NCBI GenBank assembly: GCA_016718805.1
Contig: JADKCP010000004.1
Span: 310,001 to 374,000 of the forward strand
Direction of reading: 5' to 3'
Origin: Bacteroidota bacterium
GTDB lineage: Bacteria; Bacteroidota; Bacteroidia; UBA4408
DNA length: 64,000 nucleotides
The notes below the pieces were generated by a model. That model ran no database searches and was not told where the DNA came from. It saw nothing but the letters and a program-made list of their open reading frames with translations. Positions 28,197 to 36,347 of this stretch are shown here, piece by piece. Position 1 is the first letter of the stretch; each line of letters opens with the position of its first letter. The position numbers and the translations under genes are program-made.

Positions 28197-28919
28197 TTAA
28201 AAAACAATTCCTTTCATTTTACCGAAGTATATAACAATTCCAGCCTTTACAAAAATTTTTCTGGCTTGAGCGAGATATACTTCTGCATTCGAATAAGAAC
28301 TATGTGCTACTAATTCAGGATAAGGTTTATTGATGAACAATGCTTTTACATAATAATCTATAATCAAGGCTTTGCGCAAATGATTTTCGGAGATGCATCC
28401 AATTCCTACAAGGTATCTTGTTAAGGTAGCTGTGTTGTTTAAATCAAAGGTTACTACATCGTTTCTGCTCTTAAATTGCATTGAAAACTGTGCATAATTT
28501 CCAGAATAATTTGTGTTTTGGGCATCTCTATAAAATCCGGTTATTGCCGATCTTAAGTAGGCAAAATCAATCAGTAATCCATAAAGTTGTAATTTCTTTT
28601 TGTGTTGGAAAGGCAAGTAATTTAATTCAAAACCGCCTAGTCGTTGCTCGTAATGTATTTTGGCTTTATTTAATTCATCCTTAAACCTCAGCCGCTGATA
28701 TCCTCCCTCACCATAAATGTGAATGTTGAATTTTTTTACCAACTTTAGTTTTACATTGGCATTAAAACCAGGGTTTAACATCGATGGCTGTGCTTTTATT
28801 TCCGCAATTGCAGTTGAAACAAAAAACAACGAATTGCTCACTCCGATACCAAATCGCACTTGAGCTGTTACAGTATAACAAGCTAAAAAACACAAACTAC
28901 CGATAGCAAAACGGATCAT
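28197..28919 (-). CDS. Predicted outer-membrane beta-barrel protein, function unknown
   Basis: A 240-residue protein with a signal peptide (MIRFAIGSLCFLACYTVTAQ). It is followed by alternating strands typical of small Bacteroidota outer-membrane barrels (NIHIYGEGGYQRLRF, YLVGIGCISENH, IFVKAGIVIYFGK). No known family motif is recognised. Its stop is directly followed, in the same frame, by the SpoIIE remnant. This raises the possibility that its own 3' end was reshaped by the same event, although the last strand looks like a natural barrel end. It is divergent from mfd. Confidence 0.65.
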   Translation of the reverse strand: MIRFAIGSLCFLACYTVTAQVRFGIGVSNSLFFVSTAIAEIKAQPSMLNPGFNANVKLKLVKKFNIHIYGEGGYQRLRFKDELNKAKIHYEQRLGGFELNYLPFQHKKKLQLYGLLIDFAYLRSAITGFYRDAQNTNYSGNYAQFSMQFKSRNDVVTFDLNNTATLTRYLVGIGCISENHLRKALIIDYYVKALFINKPYPELVAHSSYSNAEVYLAQARKIFVKAGIVIYFGKMKGIVF

Positions 28920-29037
28920 TTTAAGCCAACGATGATAGTAGAAATTTATTGCTTTAAAGTAAAAAAAGTTGAAGGGTAAAATTCTTAAAATTAAGCTAGT
29001 TGCGTTTAAACAACGACTTATAATTTATATTTAGTCC

Positions 29038-29055
29038 TAGCTTTGTGTAACTTTG
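29038..29055 (+). promoter_or_regulatory. Two -7 boxes upstream of mfd
   Basis: TAGCTTTG (29038-29045) and TAACTTTG (29048-29055) both match TAnnTTTG and lie 43-60 bases before the mfd start. Either could be the -7 element. No TTG lies at the right distance upstream. Confidence 0.4.
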
Positions 29056-29098
29056 AAGCCTTAAAATCTATCAGCAGCTTATTCCCGATTAACAACAC

Positions 29099-32000
29099 AT
29101 GACGATTAATGACTTAGTAAGTGCTTATCGTAAAAGCGATATAACCACCCGTATAATTTCAGGAATTACTGCCAATCCTACACTAAAAATTCAACTAAAA
29201 GGCGCGATTGGATCTTCTGTTTCTTTTATTGCCGCTGCTGTATTTGCTGAAAGTCAAAAAAATCAATTGTTCATCTTTAGTGACAAAGAAGAAGCCGCCT
29301 ATTTTTTAAACGATATTGAAAATTTAACAGGCGATAAAAATTGCCTTTATTTTCCGCCCTCGTACAAAAAACCTTACGACCCTGAGGCAATTGACAATGC
29401 CAATATTTTGCTGAGAGCTGAAGTACTCAACACGTTAAATAAAAGCTCCAAACCCTGCATTGTAGTTAGCTACCCTGAAGCGCTTGCCGAAAAGGTGGTT
29501 ACCAAAAAGCACTTAACTAAAAACACCATGGAACTTAAGCCGGGTGAGCAAGTTAGTTTGGAGTTTATGATGGACCTATTGCACGAATTTGGTTTTGAGC
29601 GAATGGATTATGTGATTGAACCCGGACAATATTCAGTGAGAGGTGGAATTGTAGATGTTTTTTCATTTTCTAATGATCATCCTTATCGAATTGAATTATT
29701 GGGAAATGAGGTAGATTCAATTCGCAGCTTTGATGTTGTTTCTCAATTATCCATTGCCAATTTTGCAAAAATTGCAATCGTACCAAATGTTCAGGAAAAA
29801 ATATTACATGAACACCGCGAATCCTTTCTTGATTTTTTATCCGAAGAAACGATTATTTGGACTCGTGATATTGATTTTTGCGCAGAACGAATTCATAAAG
29901 AATTTGAACACGCAAGTGAGGCCTATCAAAAAATATCAACCCTTATCGAACAGCTTCCTCCAGAGGAATTATTTATTGATGATGCATCATTCTTGGCTTC
30001 TTGCAAAAAAATGCAAGTGGTTGAACAATCCTCAAAAACAAGCTTTCAAAGCGACCTGATTATCACCTGCAATTTTTCTCCTCAGCCCAATTTCAATAAA
30101 AACTTTGAGTTGCTTATTGCTAATTTGAGAGAAAATGCAACTAAAAAAATTAAAAATATTTTATTTGCCGACACTGCTAAACAAACCGAACGTATTTATG
30201 CAATTCTTGAAGATGTAAAAGCCAATAAAGGACCCAAATTTTCGGCCGATGAAGTGAGCCCAATTTTGCTTTCTATTCATGAAGGATTTATCGATCGCGA
30301 CTTACAACTTGCCTGTTATACCGATCATCAGATTTTTGACCGGTACCATCGTTATAAAATAAAAAGCAATAACAACAATAAGCAAGCTATTACGCTTAAA
30401 GAACTCGGAGCCTTGCAACCCGGCGATTTCATAACACACATCGATCATGGTGTTGGAAGATTTGCAGGACTTGAAAAAATTGATGTTAATGGTAAGCCAC
30501 AAGAGGCAATACGTTTGGTTTACAAAGACAACGATATTTTATACATCAGTATTCATTCACTTCACCGTATTTCGAAATTTTCAGGAGCTGAAGGATCCAC
30601 GCCTAAAATTAACAAGCTTGGCTCAAATGCTTGGGCTACTTTAAAGCAAAAAACGAAATCCAAAGTAAAAGAAATTGCCTTTGATTTAATAAGACTTTAC
30701 GCCAAGCGCAAAGCTCAAAAAGGTTTCGAATTTATGCCCGATACCTATTTACAAACCGAATTGGAAGCAAGTTTTATATATGAAGATACCCCCGATCAAG
30801 AGAAAGCTACAGCGGCGCTAAAAAAAGACATGGAAAGTTCGTATCCAATGGATCGCTTAATATGTGGCGATGTTGGTTTTGGGAAAACAGAAGTTGCAAT
30901 TCGTGCTGCGTTTAAAGCAGTAAACGACAGTAAACAAGTAGCAGTGTTGGTTCCAACTACTATACTCGCACTTCAACATTATAAAACGTTTAGTGAACGA
31001 TTAAAAGACTTCCCTTGCAAAGTCGATTACATCAATCGCTTTCGAACAGCTAAAGAAATTAAACAAACACTTGATAAACTTGCAAAGGGCGAAGTTGATA
31101 TTTTAATAGGAACACATCGAATTGTAAGCAAAGATGTTAAATTTAAAGATCTTGGGTTATTGATTATTGATGAAGAACAAAAGTTTGGAGTTGGAACCAA
31201 AGACAAATTAAAAGCATTAAAAAGCAATGTTGATACACTTACACTTACAGCAACTCCAATACCGCGAACGCTACAATTTTCGATGCTTGGAGCGCGTGAC
31301 TTGTCTGTAATTACAACACCTCCTCCAAATAGATATCCGGTACAAACCGAACTCCATACTTTTAATGAAGAGATTATTCGGGATGCTATTTCCTTTGAAG
31401 TTTCACGTGGTGGTCAGGTATTTTTTGTACACAATCGAGTTGGAAATATTAGCGAAGTTGCAGGAATGATTCAGCGACTTTGTCCGGGAGTACGAACAGT
31501 TGTTGGTCATGGGCAAATGGATGGTGAGAAACTGGAACAGGTAATGCTCGACTTTATTAATCATGAATACGATGTTTTGGTTGCTACTACGATTATTGAA
31601 TCGGGCTTAGATATTTCAAATGCGAATACCATACTCATTAATCAAGCACATTTGTTTGGCTTAAGCGATTTACATCAAATGCGCGGAAGAGTTGGACGTT
31701 CCAATAAAAAAGCTTTTTGTTATTTATTGGCTCCTCCTCAAAGCGTACTTACCTCTGAAGCTAGAAAGCGCTTAAAAGCAATTGAAGAATTTGCTGAACT
31801 CGGAAGCGGATTTAGCATAGCCATGCGTGACTTGGATATTCGTGGAGCTGGTAACCTTCTAGGAGGCGAACAAAGTGGTTTTATCAGTGAAATTGGTTTT
31901 GAGATGTACATGAAAATTTTGGATGAAGCCATCATGGAATTGAAAAACGAAAATGAAGAAATCCGCAATAGTACTTCAGCCGGTTCCCACCAATTTACCG

Positions 32001-32488
32001 ACTCCCATGCAAGCAATTATGTACTCGATTGCCAAATTGATACCGACATGGAAATTCTAATTCCGGATGAATACATTACCAATATTGGCGAACGCTTAGC
32101 ACTGTATAAAGAATTAGACGACATTGAAAAGGAAGCAGATTTACATCGCTACGAATTAAATTTGCGCGACCGTTTTGGTGAAGTTCCGAAACAGGTGCGT
32201 GAACTAATAAATACAATTCGCTTAAGGTGGATGGCTAAGGACATTGGTTTTGAAAAAGTGGTGCTCAAGAGTTCAAAATTGATCGGCTATTTTGTACTCA
32301 ATCAAAATTCACCTTACTATCAAAGCGAATCGTTTACCAAAGTTCTAAAATATGTTCAGCATCATTCCAAACTTTGCAAAATGAAGGAAAACAGAGATAA
32401 ACTGAGTCTTACGTTTGAAAATATTAAATCGGTTGACGAAGCAATACGTGCATTAAAGCCAATCGCTACCTTAGAATTAGTAAATTAA
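29099..32488 (+). CDS. mfd: Transcription-repair coupling factor Mfd
   Basis: Mfd removes RNA polymerase stalled at DNA lesions and recruits UvrA for nucleotide-excision repair. The 1129-residue protein has the UvrB-like N-terminal module (MDYVIEPGQYSVRGGIVDVF) and the RNA-polymerase-interacting domain (GDFITHIDHGVGRFAGL). The RecG-like helicase core follows with Walker A GDVGFGKTEVAIRA, the box IIDEEQKFGVG, TLTATPIPRTLQFSM, TTIIESGLDISNANT and QMRGRVGRS. The C-terminal TRCF domain follows with EILIPDEYI. Length and order are normal. The start is ATG at 29099. The next gene has its own -7 box within 15 bases of the stop. Confidence 0.97.
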   Translation: MTINDLVSAYRKSDITTRIISGITANPTLKIQLKGAIGSSVSFIAAAVFAESQKNQLFIFSDKEEAAYFLNDIENLTGDKNCLYFPPSYKKPYDPEAIDNANILLRAEVLNTLNKSSKPCIVVSYPEALAEKVVTKKHLTKNTMELKPGEQVSLEFMMDLLHEFGFERMDYVIEPGQYSVRGGIVDVFSFSNDHPYRIELLGNEVDSIRSFDVVSQLSIANFAKIAIVPNVQEKILHEHRESFLDFLSEETIIWTRDIDFCAERIHKEFEHASEAYQKISTLIEQLPPEELFIDDASFLASCKKMQVVEQSSKTSFQSDLIITCNFSPQPNFNKNFELLIANLRENATKKIKNILFADTAKQTERIYAILEDVKANKGPKFSADEVSPILLSIHEGFIDRDLQLACYTDHQIFDRYHRYKIKSNNNNKQAITLKELGALQPGDFITHIDHGVGRFAGLEKIDVNGKPQEAIRLVYKDNDILYISIHSLHRISKFSGAEGSTPKINKLGSNAWATLKQKTKSKVKEIAFDLIRLYAKRKAQKGFEFMPDTYLQTELEASFIYEDTPDQEKATAALKKDMESSYPMDRLICGDVGFGKTEVAIRAAFKAVNDSKQVAVLVPTTILALQHYKTFSERLKDFPCKVDYINRFRTAKEIKQTLDKLAKGEVDILIGTHRIVSKDVKFKDLGLLIIDEEQKFGVGTKDKLKALKSNVDTLTLTATPIPRTLQFSMLGARDLSVITTPPPNRYPVQTELHTFNEEIIRDAISFEVSRGGQVFFVHNRVGNISEVAGMIQRLCPGVRTVVGHGQMDGEKLEQVMLDFINHEYDVLVATTIIESGLDISNANTILINQAHLFGLSDLHQMRGRVGRSNKKAFCYLLAPPQSVLTSEARKRLKAIEEFAELGSGFSIAMRDLDIRGAGNLLGGEQSGFISEIGFEMYMKILDEAIMELKNENEEIRNSTSAGSHQFTDSHASNYVLDCQIDTDMEILIPDEYITNIGERLALYKELDDIEKEADLHRYELNLRDRFGEVPKQVRELINTIRLRWMAKDIGFEKVVLKSSKLIGYFVLNQNSPYYQSESFTKVLKYVQHHSKLCKMKENRDKLSLTFENIKSVDEAIRALKPIATLELVN

Positions 32489-32491
32489 AAT

Positions 32492-32499
32492 TACTTTTG
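32492..32499 (+). promoter_or_regulatory. -7 box 4 bases before the start of the next gene
   Basis: TACTTTTG matches TAnnTTTG, begins 4 bases after the mfd stop codon and ends 4 bases before the ATG at 32504. It predicts a leaderless or nearly leaderless transcript. Confidence 0.45.
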
Positions 32500-32503
32500 C
32501 CGC

Positions 32504-33316
32504 ATGAAAAAAATTAGCAGCCTTTCTCTACTCCTTTTACTTTGCCACCTTGCATTTTCGCAGGAAGTTGAACGTTGTAATTGTCCACAACAATCGCGTC
32601 TTGGAAAAGGGACTTTTTACTTTAGCTGGGGATATAACAAAGATTACTTCAGCAAAAGCGACCTTCACTTTAAAGATGCCGGTGCCGGAAATTACGATTT
32701 TACTTTATACGATATTAAGGCGAAAGACCGTCCAGGATTTCGAAGTATTTTTAGCACTACCTTGGCAGTACCTCAATACGTGTATCGATTAGGTTATTAT
32801 TTCAACAACAAAAAAGATTTAGGAATTGAAATCAACTTTGACCATAGCAAGTATGTGATGGTTAATAATCAAACGGCTCGCTTGAAAGGCACTATTGGTG
32901 GTACTTATTATGATGTTGATACGTTAATTTCTGAAGATTTTTTAAAATTTGAGCACACAAATGGCGCTAATTTTTTAATGATAAATCTTTTGAAACGCCA
33001 AAATCTACTGGTATCAGCCAATAAAAAACACTGGCTTGGTGCTGTTATCAAACCGGGAGCAGGTATTGTAATTCCTAAAACCGATGTAACCATTTTTAAA
33101 AATCATTTAGACAATAAATTTCATGTTGCCGGCTATATTGTTGGTGTTGAGGCCGGTTTGCGGTATGATTTATTTAAGTATGCCTTTGTTGAATTTACCG
33201 GCAAAGGCTCATTTGCTAACTATACCGATGTGCTGGTTATTGGTGATGGTAAGGCACATCATTACTTTTTTACCGGTGAAGTAATTCTTACTGCCGGCTT
33301 TCAATTTGCACTTTGA
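32504..33316 (+). CDS. Secreted or outer-membrane protein of unknown function
   Basis: A 270-residue protein with a signal peptide (MKKISSLSLLLLLCHLAFSQ). It has a short Cys-containing N-terminus (VERCNCPQQS) and then strand-rich sequence (GTFYFSWGYNKDYFSKSD, LGIEINFDHSKYVMV, WLGAVIKPGAGIVIP, AGYIVGVEAGLRYDL, FFTGEVILTAGFQFAL). The strand pattern and terminal aromatic-hydrophobic strand suggest an outer-membrane barrel. No named family is recognised. Its last 16 bases overlap the 3' end of the convergent TPR-like gene. Confidence 0.65.
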   Translation: MKKISSLSLLLLLCHLAFSQEVERCNCPQQSRLGKGTFYFSWGYNKDYFSKSDLHFKDAGAGNYDFTLYDIKAKDRPGFRSIFSTTLAVPQYVYRLGYYFNNKKDLGIEINFDHSKYVMVNNQTARLKGTIGGTYYDVDTLISEDFLKFEHTNGANFLMINLLKRQNLLVSANKKHWLGAVIKPGAGIVIPKTDVTIFKNHLDNKFHVAGYIVGVEAGLRYDLFKYAFVEFTGKGSFANYTDVLVIGDGKAHHYFFTGEVILTAGFQFAL

Positions 33317-34776
33317 GCAGTAGGACTAAATTTCGCCTTTAACCAGGAATTGTAGTTTAATATATCACTATCGGCACTTGAAGGTGCTAGTTGATGAAAA
33401 GCAGTTAATCGCTTACTCCAAGCTTTACCATCTTCAAGCGATGTTGAACTAATCATTCCGGATACAATCTTCAAGAGCTCTCGTTCACGTTCGTAAATTT
33501 TATCGCTCAGCAAGGTTTTAAAATCGCGTTTTATTTGATTGATGCGGTTTTCAATAAACTCATAGTCGTTAAGTTCGTAGCGAATCATCAATTCGGTTAG
33601 TGATATTTTTAATTGAAAAGCCTGATCCAAATTTTTAAAATTATCCTGTATACTCATAAATACAAGGTGCTTTAAAGCAGTTTTAAAATTTCTTATTCCA
33701 AAATTCAATACTGCTAAGTTGAGGTATACGAATACCGTATAAAAAGGTAATTCCTTAATTGCCTTCATACCCTTTGCTTCCTCTAAAATATCAATGGCCT
33801 TTTGCTTATTACTAACCGAATAATTAATCATCAGTGAATTGTAATAATAGAACAAATACTTATCATACAACAATCCGCCAAATTCCTCCATTGCTTCTTT
33901 CAACTTCTCGGCATACTCGAGTGACAGCTTGTTCTTACCATTCTTAAAAAGTGAATTAATCAAATAGGTAAGCATTTGTAATTTCGTTTCATGGTTGGAT
34001 TTATTAAACACGTTTTCCTTCTGAAAAGAGCGATACGTATCCAATAAATAAACTTCTAGTGAAGTATAATCGTGTCGTTGCAATAAAATACGACTTAAGG
34101 ATTGGTATATTTTTAAACGCAACTGTGTATTGTTCTTCAAATCGGCTTTAATACTGTATTCATCAATCGTTTTTTGCAATACTTCTAAAATCTTTTGGTT
34201 TCCACGATCAAATCCTTGCGAAACTTTAATACGGTAAATTAATACGGCTAATACATCGTCAATCTCTTGTATTTTCTGTAGTTTCTTGCGATTCTCTTTT
34301 CGCAGAGAAATGTACTTTTCGGGATTCACTTTCATTGTTTCCTGCGAAAGCTTTATGAAATCGGCATAGAGTAAATCAAGCAACTCATAATTTTCAATTG
34401 CAAGTCCCCGCTTTTCTGCCTTACTGAGGTAATGAAAAGCTACTTCAAAGTTTTGTTTCCGCTGATAAATGCGCGACAAAATAAAATAGTGTAACAACAA
34501 AACTGAGTCATCAAAATCAAAATAAAGCAAATTAAGACTTCGGTTAATGTCTTCAAACAAGCGATTTTTTAATCGGTAAAGTGAGTTTTTTGTTTCGTTT
34601 GAATAGTGCTTTTTATGAAACTTGTCTTCGTCAAAATCAGTAAAATTTTTTCGTATAGCATCAAAAAGCGCAACATCTTTACGCAATGCACCGGCATTGG
34701 TTTGTGTAAGGTAAAGTTTAAAATGCCTTACCTCTTCTTTGCTCAATTCTCCAATTATTTGGTGTAAAATATTCAT
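33301..34776 (-). CDS. TPR-like helical repeat protein, function unknown
   Basis: A 491-residue, all-helical, highly charged protein with no signal peptide, so probably cytoplasmic. The sequence is a series of paired amphipathic helices resembling TPR or TPR-like repeats (QNFEVAFHYLSKAEKRG, NKLSLEYAEKLKEAMEEF, KQKAIDILEEAKGMK, RNFKTALKHLVFMS). The N-terminus (LHQIIGELSKEEVRHFKLYL) looks like a conserved motif of an uncharacterised Bacteroidota family. The ATG at 34776 has a full TTG-N18-TAAATTTG promoter upstream. No enzyme motif is visible; a scaffold or regulatory role is a guess from fold only. Confidence 0.7.
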   Translation of the reverse strand: MNILHQIIGELSKEEVRHFKLYLTQTNAGALRKDVALFDAIRKNFTDFDEDKFHKKHYSNETKNSLYRLKNRLFEDINRSLNLLYFDFDDSVLLLHYFILSRIYQRKQNFEVAFHYLSKAEKRGLAIENYELLDLLYADFIKLSQETMKVNPEKYISLRKENRKKLQKIQEIDDVLAVLIYRIKVSQGFDRGNQKILEVLQKTIDEYSIKADLKNNTQLRLKIYQSLSRILLQRHDYTSLEVYLLDTYRSFQKENVFNKSNHETKLQMLTYLINSLFKNGKNKLSLEYAEKLKEAMEEFGGLLYDKYLFYYYNSLMINYSVSNKQKAIDILEEAKGMKAIKELPFYTVFVYLNLAVLNFGIRNFKTALKHLVFMSIQDNFKNLDQAFQLKISLTELMIRYELNDYEFIENRINQIKRDFKTLLSDKIYERERELLKIVSGMISSTSLEDGKAWSKRLTAFHQLAPSSADSDILNYNSWLKAKFSPTAQSAN

Positions 34777-34798
34777 AGTTGAATGCGTAAGATTAATT

Positions 34799-34827
34799 CA
34801 AATTTAATTATTTTCTGACAGAAACAA
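34799..34827 (-). promoter_or_regulatory. Complete Bacteroidota promoter (TTG-N18-TAAATTTG)
   Basis: On the minus strand TTG (34827-34825) is followed after 18 bases by TAAATTTG (34806-34799), matching the -33/-7 consensus of the Bacteroidota primary sigma factor. The ATG of the TPR-like gene lies 22 bases downstream. Confidence 0.6.
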
Positions 34828-34904
34828 TACTTACTTTTATTTTGGATTAAAAACCAATACCTAAAATGAAGGTCAATAATTATTGTGTAAAAACTTTTAT
34901 TCCA

Positions 34905-35591
34905 ATGAAACGAATCTTGCTTGGTATATTTCTTTTGCTTTGTACGCTTCACAATTCGTATGCACAAGCCCTTATTGGTTTCGATTCAACCTATACAATA
35001 AGTATTGCCGATACAGTACATCAAAACGACAGTATAAACTTCAAGGTTCGTTTAAAAAATTATGGCACGGTCCCTATTGACAGCATTGAAATAAAAAGTG
35101 GAGTTTTGGGCTCAGGTTTCATAAGTAGCATTGCTACAGAATTTACCTTTCCTTTTATTCAATCGATTACCTTACAACCCAACGATACTTTTTCGACACG
35201 GGTATTGAGTAATTGTTCACCTAATCGCTTTGCATTGGGAATTGATGTTGTTGTAATTTGGCCGCGGGCGAATGGGGCACTTACACTCGATACAATAAAG
35301 GACACCATCCTTGTTTTAACACCGAATCAAATAGCGATATTGTTAAAAAATAATGGTTTTACTGTGTATCCGAATCCATTTTCAACGCAGGTACAAATAC
35401 TATCCGGTGCCAATGTTAAAGAGGTGTCCATTTACGATAGTGCAGGCAGATGGATCTGCACTAGAAGAAAAGACGATTGTATTGATTTATCCGATTTAGC
35501 TGATGGAATTTATGTGTTTGCTTTGAGAGCAACAAACGGAAAAGAACAAAAAATAAGGGTTATTAAAAATGCTTCTTCAACTACTCACTAA
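34905..35591 (+). CDS. T9SS type A cargo protein (first of two tandem paralogues)
   Basis: A secreted protein of 228 residues from the preferred ATG at 34905 (MKRILLGIFLLLCTLHNSYA, a signal peptide); the frame extends 13 codons upstream without a better start. The middle is one beta-sandwich-like domain of unknown family ending in ALGIDVVVIWPRANG. The C-terminus is a type A T9SS sorting domain: GFTVYPNPFSTQVQI, VSIYDSAGRW, LADGIYVFALRA. The next gene encodes a paralogue with the same layout and the same GIDVVVIWP core, 14 bases downstream, so the two are co-transcribed. Function is unknown. Confidence 0.8.
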   Translation: MKRILLGIFLLLCTLHNSYAQALIGFDSTYTISIADTVHQNDSINFKVRLKNYGTVPIDSIEIKSGVLGSGFISSIATEFTFPFIQSITLQPNDTFSTRVLSNCSPNRFALGIDVVVIWPRANGALTLDTIKDTILVLTPNQIAILLKNNGFTVYPNPFSTQVQILSGANVKEVSIYDSAGRWICTRRKDDCIDLSDLADGIYVFALRATNGKEQKIRVIKNASSTTH

Positions 35592-35605
35592 GTAAAAATA
35601 CTGCT

Positions 35606-36280
35606 ATGAAAAACAAACTTCTATTAATCGCAACTATTGCATGTGTGGTTTTAATTAACCCGGCAAAAGCACAATTCGCCAAACTGGGATTTGATTCGAA
35701 CCAATGCTTTTTTCCGAATACCATTATTCAGGATTCTTCCTTTGTGAATTCGTTGGCAGTAGTAAGTGTAAATGGAGTACCTTATTCAGGGACTATCACA
35801 GTTATGGTAAACACCATGGACACATCAGGAAATCTTACTTTGATAGACTCTTCCTTTTCTCAACAAACCAGTGTAACTCCCGGCACCGCAACCAATTTAG
35901 TGTACATGCAGCATTATTCCTCACAGCATTTTGGACTGGGGATTGACGTAGTGGTTATTTGGCCTAAAGCTGTAGGAACATTGCCTCCTGACACAATTAT
36001 ATACACTGTGTTTGTTATGCCAAACGGATTAGCTGATTTATTCAACCAGGAAGGTGTTTCAATTTATCCAAATCCTTGTACTTCTGTTGTATCTATACAA
36101 AATAAACAGCCTAAAAATGCTATTGAACAAGTAAGAATATTTGACATAAATGGGAAGTTAATTCTTACTTCAAACACCGCCACACCAATTGATGTTAGTG
36201 AACTTAATGCTGCCAGCTATCTGGTTGAAATTCGCTACAAATCAGGAACACGCAAAATAATGAAGATTCAAAAAGAATAA
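35606..36280 (+). CDS. T9SS type A cargo protein (second of two tandem paralogues)
   Basis: A 224-residue secreted protein with signal peptide (MKNKLLLIATIACVVLINPAKAQ). It has one beta-rich domain containing FGLGIDVVVIWPKAVGTLPP, nearly matching the upstream gene, and a type A sorting domain (GVSIYPNPCTSVVSI, VRIFDINGKLIL, AASYLVEIRY, KIMKIQKE). The similarity to the neighbour is concentrated in the VVVIWP segment and the sorting domain, and the N-terminal parts are diverged, so the duplication is old. Function is unknown. Confidence 0.8.
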   Translation: MKNKLLLIATIACVVLINPAKAQFAKLGFDSNQCFFPNTIIQDSSFVNSLAVVSVNGVPYSGTITVMVNTMDTSGNLTLIDSSFSQQTSVTPGTATNLVYMQHYSSQHFGLGIDVVVIWPKAVGTLPPDTIIYTVFVMPNGLADLFNQEGVSIYPNPCTSVVSIQNKQPKNAIEQVRIFDINGKLILTSNTATPIDVSELNAASYLVEIRYKSGTRKIMKIQKE

Positions 36281-36334
36281 ACAGCTCTTTTTGATTCGCC
36301 TCGTTTTTCTATTTTTTTAAGCTCAAAAGCCTTT

Positions 36335-36342
36335 TATCTTTG
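36335..36342 (+). promoter_or_regulatory. -7 box 5 bases before uvrC
   Basis: TATCTTTG matches TAnnTTTG and ends 5 bases before the uvrC ATG, predicting a leaderless or nearly leaderless transcript separate from the two upstream secreted-protein genes. Confidence 0.5.
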
Positions 36343-36347
36343 CCTCA

